Shown: piece after piece, positions 25,304 through 30,289 of the stretch
Layout: each line of letters begins with the position of its first letter
How positions within the stretch are numbered: position 1 is the first letter of the stretch
Source of the DNA: CAZGCA01 sp964524145
GTDB taxonomy: Bacteria > Hydrogenedentota > CAZGCA01
Reading direction: 5' to 3'
Length of the DNA stretch: 30,289 nucleotides
Assembly: GCA_964524145.1 (NCBI GenBank)
Contig: CAZGCA010000074.1
Span: 1-30,289 of the forward strand
The notes under the pieces: model-generated
Told to the model about the DNA's origin: nothing
What the model saw: only the letters and a program-made list of their open reading frames with translations
The model's database searches: none
Position numbers and translations under genes: made by a program

Positions 25304-25412
25304 TGTAGGTCTTCAGAACATTTGGCACACTCTGGTGCTCAGACCAGAGAATAGATTCGGTTCCCTACTCCCGGAGTATACATCGTCAGGGGTCACGTTG
25401 CCCAGCGCCGAA

Positions 25413-25437
25413 TTGCCTCATAATAAAAGTATCCGAA
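25413..25437 (+). repeat. IS left terminal repeat, outer copy
   Basis: TTGCCTCA, an 8-nt spacer, then GTATCCGAA. It matches the inverted right end with one mismatch in the second block and a one-base difference in spacer length. Confidence 0.65.
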
Positions 25438-25446
25438 AGGGTATCG

Positions 25447-25473
25447 TTGCCTCAGAAGGAGAATGTATCTGAA
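25447..25473 (+). repeat. IS left terminal repeat, inner tandem copy
   Basis: TTGCCTCA, a 10-nt spacer, then GTATCTGAA. Same orientation as the outer left copy, 34 bp further in. Likely a second transposase-binding site. Confidence 0.65.
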
Positions 25474-25497
25474 ATGGTGAGGACGAGAGGGTGATAA

Positions 25498-25517
25498 TAC
25501 CCTCCGAAAGGAGGGTA
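25498..25517 (+). promoter_or_regulatory. Hairpin that hides the transposase ribosome binding site
   Basis: TACCCTCC (25498-25505), a GAAA loop (25506-25509) and GGAGGGTA (25510-25517) form a perfect 8-bp stem with a GNRA tetraloop. The right arm is the Shine-Dalgarno sequence of the transposase ATG at 25521, so the site would be closed in a full-length transcript. Confidence 0.7.
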
Positions 25518-25520
25518 GGA

Positions 25521-26801
25521 ATGAGGTTGACGATGCAGGAACGTAAGACTTTGACCAAGGCAATGGCGCGACAGTATCGGCGAGGCACGAAGAAGGACAA
25601 GGGAGTGGTTCTGACACAGTTCGTTGAGGCGACGGGGTATAACCGGGTGTATGCAGCCCGGCTGCTGCGTAACCATGGCAAGCGTATCGTCGTGAAACCG
25701 GGGATTGTCGTCGAAGCGAGTGCCCGGATAAGGAGAAGCTCTCCCGGGCGGGAGAAGTATTATGACGAGGCTGTAGTTAAAGCACTTAAGAAGCTGTGGG
25801 CGATAGCCGACCACATCTGCGGCAAGCGCCTGGTGGTGTTCATCGGCCAAACGCTTCCGTGTCTGTTGCGCAAGGGTGAGTTACGGATAAGCGCTGAGGT
25901 ACAGGCCAAGCTGATGCGCGTCAGTGCCGCGAGTATTGACCGCCTACTGGCCTCGGAGCGCAAAAAGTATGAACTCAAAGGCCGTGGCGGCACGAAACCG
26001 GGTACGCTGCTCAAACATCAGGTTCCCGTGCGTACATATGCGGACTGGGACGATGCGCAACCCGGTTTCACCGAGCTCGATCTCGTGGGACACGATGGCG
26101 GCTCTACGGCCGGCGAGTATTGCCAGACACTGGACGCCACCGACGTCGCAACGGGATGGTCTGAACAGCTCGCCGTGCCCACCAAGGCTCAAGTATGGGT
26201 ATTCGAGGCCATCGGGGAGATGCGCAACCGGCTGCCCTTCCCCCTGCTCGGGCTGGATTCGGACAATGGCTCGGAGTTCATCAATCACCACCTAGTGAAC
26301 TATTGCGAACAAAACCAGGTCACCTTCACGCGCAGTCGCGCGGGCCGGAAAAACGACCAATGTTACGTCGAACAGAAGAACTGGACCATCGTACGCAGAT
26401 TCGCAGGCTATGGCCGTTACGAGAACCACGACGCCTGCGCGTGTCTCAACGACCTCTACGTGGTTGTCCGCGAGTATGTCAACTTCTTCATGCCCTCGCA
26501 GAAGCTTATCGAAAAGATCCGCGATGGTTCCCGCGTTACTCGTCGCTACGACGCGCCGCAAACACCCTATCAGCGCGTAGTGGCCTCATCTGCTATAGAC
26601 GCGGCCACCAAGCGGCGGCTCAAGCGCCACTACGCCACGCTCAATCCAGCCGAGCTCAAGCGTCGAATCGAAGCCTTGCAGAAAAAGCTGGTCAAACTGA
26701 CAGCACGTGCTCCCGGCGGCAAGAGCGGGAACAGGACGAGATACAAACCTGGTGAAAACCATCCATGGCGTCGGAGCATCACAAAAAGGAAGACAGGATG
26801 A
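25521..26801 (+). CDS. DDE (rve-type) transposase
   Basis: A 426-aa transposase from ATG 25521; GGAGG lies 6 nt upstream, while an in-frame GTG at 25491 would require reading through the hairpin. The N-terminal 70 residues contain a helix-turn-helix-like segment (V-E-A-T-G-Y-N-R-V-Y-A-A-R-L-L-R-N-H). The catalytic core has Asp187 in T-E-L-D-L-V, Asp248 in D-S-D-N-G-S-E-F and Glu284 in N-D-Q-C-Y-V-E-Q-K-N, with 35 residues between the second Asp and Glu, as in retroviral-integrase-type transposases. The basic C-terminus (K-S-G-N-R-T-R-Y-K) may bind DNA. The frame is intact, so the element may be active. The reading frame nearly fills the insertion sequence. Confidence 0.92.
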   Translation: MRLTMQERKTLTKAMARQYRRGTKKDKGVVLTQFVEATGYNRVYAARLLRNHGKRIVVKPGIVVEASARIRRSSPGREKYYDEAVVKALKKLWAIADHICGKRLVVFIGQTLPCLLRKGELRISAEVQAKLMRVSAASIDRLLASERKKYELKGRGGTKPGTLLKHQVPVRTYADWDDAQPGFTELDLVGHDGGSTAGEYCQTLDATDVATGWSEQLAVPTKAQVWVFEAIGEMRNRLPFPLLGLDSDNGSEFINHHLVNYCEQNQVTFTRSRAGRKNDQCYVEQKNWTIVRRFAGYGRYENHDACACLNDLYVVVREYVNFFMPSQKLIEKIRDGSRVTRRYDAPQTPYQRVVASSAIDAATKRRLKRHYATLNPAELKRRIEALQKKLVKLTARAPGGKSGNRTRYKPGENHPWRRSITKRKTG

Positions 26802-26880
26802 GAAGACAGCAACACAGCTCAAGCGCAGCAGACCCTGCCCCGTTCCCGCCGGGCGCAGGTGGGCGGGATCCCCACTATGG

Positions 26881-26906
26881 TTCAGATACTTTTTTACTTG
26901 AGGCAA
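26881..26906 (-). repeat. IS right terminal inverted repeat
   Basis: Read on the minus strand: TTGCCTCA, a 9-nt A-rich spacer, then GTATCTGAA. Only one copy is present at this end, unlike the doubled left end. Confidence 0.65.
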
Positions 26907-27584
26907 CAGGGCCAGAATGCCCATCTATCGAGCAATTGACAACGAGTGGCAGATACCCTATCCTCACGGAAGTAGTTAACAAGTGGACACGAAAGATCTG
27001 CAGGGATAATCGAGACGGTAGGTTAAGAGCAAGCCATCAGGAATCGGGCGGCACGGAGTGAGGACGCGGTGACGTAGGGTACTCCCCCCCTAATCACTCC
27101 CCAGATACCATCCTGCAACGGGATGGACGTTACAGTGTTCTTCGGGGAACGTGCCGCTTTCTATACTGTAACGGGAAACACAAAGTCCGTATGTGCGCGT
27201 GTTGCCAATTAGAGGAGACACGCAACATCCTGTTGCATCGCCGATTACAGATTTGCAGCAAGACGACCGTCATTTCGTAAGTGCACGGTAAGTGCCAAAA
27301 ACAGCGGGAAATCGGGGGATTTCTGGCGGGTTGTGCACTCTCGATTATCCGGGTCAGGATAGGTCGTGGGCACACGTTATGAGGCGCTCTGGGTGAAGTC
27401 AGAACCGTCGAAATATCGTTCTAGATCTCGATTCCCAGCGCAGCGTTGATAACGAGTTGGAGGTCGAGTCCCCTGTTTGGAACGACCCCAGGCTATCTCT
27501 TGGGGAAATGCAAATCCTCACTTGACTCACCGCTTTCACTTCTCGACCGCCATTTACAGTCTTGCCCGACTGGCACCGCACCGC
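26907..27584. other. 678-bp gap with a structured segment
   Basis: No convincing gene. Within 27128-27236 there are several inverted repeats: CGTTACAGT (27128-27136) with ACTGTAACG (27165-27173); GCGTGT (27197-27202) with ACACGC (27218-27223); and GCAAC (27222-27226), which can pair with GTTGC on either side (27201-27205 or 27232-27236). It could be a small RNA or attenuator-like structure, or chance. No terminator for the LacI gene is obvious. Confidence 0.3.
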
Positions 27585-28706
27585 TCAACATGAAGCCGAC
27601 AATGGTTTCTCTGCGGAACTCTGAGCTGGGGGTGTCTGTGTCACGGAAGTGCGAAGCGAAGAATTGCGCACAAGGAGTTTGGTCCTGCTAACGTAATGGA
27701 CGGGTTCTGTGGGCGACTTGCCTGTCATTCTAGCCAGAAGAAGTCTTGCACATTGTTGTCCGATCTCATTGGTGTCCTGACCGGCGGTGGTTATGGGCAC
27801 GCTCATAACATCGTTGTAAAGGACGTTGGCAAATCCTGCCAATCCCACTTCGTCCGGCACCCGGATTCTGTGTTGGTTCAACGCCATCAATGCACCGACG
27901 GCCACCATATCGTTGTAGCAGAAAATTGCATCCGGCTGGTCAGAATGAATAAGCAAGAGCTCCGCGCTTGCCTTACCCGCGGCGATGGTCGTCTCGCCAC
28001 GAACAATATTGGCGGCTCGGGGTTCAATCCCTGCTGAGGACAGCGCTTCCTTATACCCTCGGAGCCGTTCCTCGGCAGTCCAAACGTTCTCAGGGCCGCC
28101 AATGTGTGCGATGTTCCTGTAGCCCTCCTCGGTGAGGTGTGTGACAATGGCAAACGCGCCGTCCCTATCATCGACCGTAACTGCATCGGCTTCAATGTCC
28201 GGAACCAGTCGGTCAACGAGAACAACGGGACACCCCATCGCCTGAATTCTGAATATCGCATCTGCGCTCTGGGTGAGGGACACGGGTGCAATGACGATCC
28301 CATCGACGCGCCATTCGAGAAGCGCCTGGACTTCGGACAACTCCTTGGCCACGCGGTCATAAGAACAGCACAGACAAAGAAGATACCCTTCGGCATTGAG
28401 GATTGGTTCGATGCTCATCATTAGCGAAGAGTAGAAGTTGTGGTCGAGCTCGGGTACGACAAACCCAACGATTTTGGTTCCTTGTCGACCGAAACTGGCG
28501 GCCAAACGATTGGGAACATAGCCCATTCTGCGTGCAGTCTCCAAGACCTTCCGACGTGTCGTGGCTCTCACTCGCCTCGAACCGCGTAGAGCACGCGATA
28601 CAGTCATCTTCGATAATCCGCAGACTTCTGCGATATCACGGAGGCTGGCCTGGCCAATTGTTCCGGACTCATCAGTGAATTTATTCTCTGACATCTTCTG
28701 ACGCAT
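27585..28706 (-). CDS. LacI-family transcription repressor
   Basis: A 373-aa regulator. The N-terminal helix-turn-helix (about residues 20-72) reads A-S-L-R-D-I-A-E-V-C-G-L-S-K-M-T-V-S-R-A-L-R-G, with the hinge helix V-P-N-R-L-A-A-S-F. The periplasmic-binding-protein-like sensor follows (residues about 80-345), with K-I-V-G-F-V-V-P, V-D-G-I-V-I-A-P, V-V-L-V-D-R and the H-I-G-G / A-I-F-C-Y-N-D-M core. A sugar or sugar-derived effector is expected. Two starts are possible, ATG 28706 and ATG 28694; an AAGGGG lies too close to the first and far from the second. The gene is divergent from the GH116 gene at 29125, which is a likely target. Confidence 0.93.
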   Translation of the reverse strand: MRQKMSENKFTDESGTIGQASLRDIAEVCGLSKMTVSRALRGSRRVRATTRRKVLETARRMGYVPNRLAASFGRQGTKIVGFVVPELDHNFYSSLMMSIEPILNAEGYLLCLCCSYDRVAKELSEVQALLEWRVDGIVIAPVSLTQSADAIFRIQAMGCPVVLVDRLVPDIEADAVTVDDRDGAFAIVTHLTEEGYRNIAHIGGPENVWTAEERLRGYKEALSSAGIEPRAANIVRGETTIAAGKASAELLLIHSDQPDAIFCYNDMVAVGALMALNQHRIRVPDEVGLAGFANVLYNDVMSVPITTAGQDTNEIGQQCARLLLARMTGKSPTEPVHYVSRTKLLVRNSSLRTSVTQTPPAQSSAEKPLSASC

Positions 28707-28715
28707 TCCCCTTGT

Positions 28716-29120
28716 CTATGATTTCGCCATGCTACCGGTAACACTCGCCTGAGCTAAGTTATAGCGTGAATCAGACTCTCGCGTCAAGCTATTTCTCTGA
28801 ATCTCACATTTACGGCTGTGCAGAGTGATCGGCTCATACCGCTCGACATAGTCCGCCCCCTCACACAGAAGCTCATCCAGAGGCGAGCGCGACTCTGGAG
28901 CAATTTCCTCTTTACCATTCACCACAACTACAGTATCATAATCCACGCGTGCATCCTCCACTGGCCCGGCGTCGGGGCCGGTTCGAGTTTCGGTCTTTTC
29001 GATGCGCTCTAGAGTCAATGGAAATCGGCCCGTGGTGGTTGCGGGCAGGTTCATACGGGAAATCTCGTATGGGGCTTCAGAAACGTGTTCCGTCGGGTTC
29101 GTACGAATGGAGGAGGACAA
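28716..29120 (-). CDS. Possible ORF or gene remnant between LacI and GH116
   Basis: An open frame of 134 codons fills the intergenic region and stops 9 bp before the LacI start. The first ATG is at 29054 (about 112 aa); the longer form needs a TTG at 29120 beside the GH116 ribosome binding site. The peptide has a balanced, protein-like composition (for example V-D-Y-D-T-V-V-V-V-N-G-K-E-E-I), but no family I recognise and no good ribosome binding site. It may be the C-terminal remnant of a gene whose front was replaced, or a chance frame. Confidence 0.3.
   Translation of the reverse strand: MSSSIRTNPTEHVSEAPYEISRMNLPATTTGRFPLTLERIEKTETRTGPDAGPVEDARVDYDTVVVVNGKEEIAPESRSPLDELLCEGADYVERYEPITLHSRKCEIQRNSLTRESDSRYNLAQASVTGSMAKS
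28731..28742. promoter_or_regulatory. Possible LacI-type operator
   Basis: GCTACCGGTAAC has an 8-bp perfect palindrome TACCGGTA (28733-28740) with the central CG typical of LacI-family operators, and its outer positions are partly symmetric. It lies 25 bp upstream of the LacI start, where autoregulation would occur. It is a single site and short, so support is modest. Confidence 0.35.
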
Positions 29121-29124
29121 GACC

Positions 29125-30289
29125 GTGAAAACACCATTGTCAATTGTGGTGGTAGCGCTTCTCGTGGGGTGCAGCCCGTGTTTACGTAGGGCGTCAGCGT
29201 TATCGGAGCATCCGGCGTCCTTTGGACTGAAACCGGTCGAAGAGATTGACCGGATGGACTGGCCGATCCTGAAACGCTATGACGAGGACCATATCGTCCG
29301 TATTGCGCTTCCCTTGGGCGGAATCGGGACGGGCACGGTTTCGCTGGGGGGACGAGGCAACCTGCAGGACTGGGAAATCATGAACCGCCCGGCCAAAGGG
29401 TTTGTGCCGACGTTGGGAGAACGAGTTTCGCCTTTTTTCGCCCTTTACGTGGAAGGGCCAAACGGCCAAGCGGTCACACGGGCTATTGAGGGGGCCATTG
29501 GGTCGTCGCAATACGAAGGGGCATTCGGCAGCACCGCCGTAAGCCACGGGCTGCCGCGGTTTCGTAAGTGCTCTTTCGCCGCCGCCTACCCCTTGGGCCA
29601 GGTTCGACTGTCCGACCCCGATCTGCCCGTTGATGTCACCCTCGACACGTTCAACCCAATGGTTCCGTGCGACACCGATACCAGCAGCATGCCTGTCGCT
29701 ATCCTACGATACGTCTTGCACAACAAGACCGAAGAGGTTCTGAAGGCCTCGGTCTGCGGCAACATACCCAACTATGTCGCAAAGGATCAAGCGTCAAACG
29801 AGTTCCGCAAGAGCGGCAATGTTCAGGGCATACTCCTGCATCCAGGAAACGTGGACGCCGGACACGAGCGATGGGGTACGATTGCACTGACCACTCCGGC
29901 CGGAACAGCGGTGACCTACCGCACAAGCTGGCTTGGCAAGGGCTGGGGCGGTTCGCTGCTGGATTTCTGGGACGACTTCAGCGACGACGGTACTCTCGAG
30001 CGAGGCGACGACGCAAAGGGCCGGATCCCTATGGGTTCGCTTGCCGTCGGTGCGGAAGTCCCGCCGGGCGCCACCGCGGAGGTCACATTCCTCATTACAT
30101 GGCATTTTCCGAACCGCCGCACGTGGACACCGGCACGCACGGGACAGTCCTCTGACAAAGACAAGAAGCCGGCCGACGACAAGGACCGTATCGGCAACTA
30201 CTACACCGAACAATACTCGGACGCCTGGGATGTGGCCGAGACAGTCGCTCCGCAGCTTGCCGACCTGGAGCGGGCCACCGTGCGTTTCG
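29125..30289 (+). CDS. GH116/GBA2-type glycosidase lipoprotein (5' part)
   Basis: A frame open to the end of the window (388 codons seen). Start is GTG 29125 with GGAGGAGG 8 nt upstream. The first 20 residues form a lipoprotein signal with lipobox L-L-V-G-C, so the enzyme should be anchored to a membrane facing out of the cytoplasm. The mature N-terminal region matches the GBA2 N-terminal domain (formerly linked to DUF608): L-P-L-G-G-I-G-T-G near residue 61, G-N-L-Q-D-W-E-I-M-N, D-T-F-N-P-M-V-P, and I-T-W-H-F-P-N-R followed by Y-Y-T-E-Q-Y-S-D-A-W. Members hydrolyse beta-linked glucose, xylose or related sugars. The catalytic (alpha/alpha)6 domain lies beyond the window. Confidence 0.88.
   Translation, partial: MKTPLSIVVVALLVGCSPCLRRASALSEHPASFGLKPVEEIDRMDWPILKRYDEDHIVRIALPLGGIGTGTVSLGGRGNLQDWEIMNRPAKGFVPTLGERVSPFFALYVEGPNGQAVTRAIEGAIGSSQYEGAFGSTAVSHGLPRFRKCSFAAAYPLGQVRLSDPDLPVDVTLDTFNPMVPCDTDTSSMPVAILRYVLHNKTEEVLKASVCGNIPNYVAKDQASNEFRKSGNVQGILLHPGNVDAGHERWGTIALTTPAGTAVTYRTSWLGKGWGGSLLDFWDDFSDDGTLERGDDAKGRIPMGSLAVGAEVPPGATAEVTFLITWHFPNRRTWTPARTGQSSDKDKKPADDKDRIGNYYTEQYSDAWDVAETVAPQLADLERATVRF

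Larger units (their letters stand above)
25413..26906 (+). mobile_element. Complete-looking DD(35)E insertion sequence
   Basis: About 1.49 kb bounded by inverted ends. The left end reads TTGCCTCA-N8-GTATCCGAA (25413-25437); the right end, on the minus strand, reads TTGCCTCA-N9-GTATCTGAA (26906-26881). A further internal left copy, TTGCCTCA-N10-GTATCTGAA, lies at 25447-25473. One transposase gene fills the element. I see no target-site duplication at these boundaries, so the exact ends are provisional. The family looks like an rve/IS481-related or unclassified ISNCY-type group. Confidence 0.75.

Noticed and set aside
25405..26915. Target-site duplication around the insertion sequence
   Set aside because: The bases flanking either candidate left end do not match those after the right end.
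1..30289. tRNA, rRNA or CRISPR array
   Set aside because: No cloverleaf with a T-loop signature, no rRNA-like conserved blocks and no regularly spaced short repeats were seen on reading the gaps.

Overview
The window (30,289 bp, moderately high G+C) looks like one contig of a heterotrophic bacterium from, or close to, the PVC/Planctomycetes-Lentisphaerae or Hydrogenedentota/Sumerlaeota type. That is inferred from three things: paired type-II-secretion-like prepilins with the C-terminal H-X9/10-DG box, several sulfatases (two with Tat-type signals), and sugar-catabolic genes controlled by AraC and LacI regulators. No rRNA, tRNA or CRISPR is visible, so the taxon is only a suggestion.

Layout. 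(1) 1-700: a short minus-strand ORF behind a duplicated stem-loop leader (copy A). (2) 703-3432, minus: a four-PAS hybrid histidine kinase. (3) 4060-14458, minus: nine tightly spaced genes that look like one catabolic operon. In transcription order they are prepilin 2, prepilin 1, cupin, aldehyde dehydrogenase, DUF4185-like exported protein, cytoplasmic cellulase-like TIM-barrel hydrolase, two paralogous GPH-type sugar transporters, and an exported esterase that lacks its C-terminal catalytic residues. A PocR-AraC regulator (14750-16630) lies just upstream and is separated by a terminator-like hairpin. (4) 16878-24954: a sulfatase locus. Two outer genes are FGly-type sulfatases with Tat-like signals (C-S-P-T-R and C-T-P-S-R). 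Two inner, adjacent genes are sulfatase-fold proteins without signals in which Thr occupies the FGly position. A PaaK-like AMP-binding enzyme is transcribed divergently from the inner pair. (5) 25125-26906: copy B of the stem-loop leader, then a complete-looking DD(35)E insertion sequence with a doubled left-end repeat and a ribosome-binding-site hairpin. (6) 27585-30289: a LacI regulator divergent from a GH116/GBA2-type lipoprotein glycosidase that runs off the end.

How it may work together (inference): surface glycans, probably sulfated or otherwise esterified, would be desulfated and cleaved by exported enzymes (Tat sulfatases, esterase, GH116 lipoprotein, DUF4185 protein). The released saccharides would enter through the two GPH transporters and be processed in the cytoplasm by the cellulase-like hydrolase, the Thr-type sulfatase-like hydrolases, the cupin and the aldehyde dehydrogenase, under PocR-AraC and LacI control.

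The most interesting signals are the pair of Thr-nucleophile sulfatase homologues that also lost the catalytic Lys of the GKWH box, and the duplicated leader whose 12-bp stem shows two compensatory base-pair changes and which can also pair over the start codon of a short ORF.
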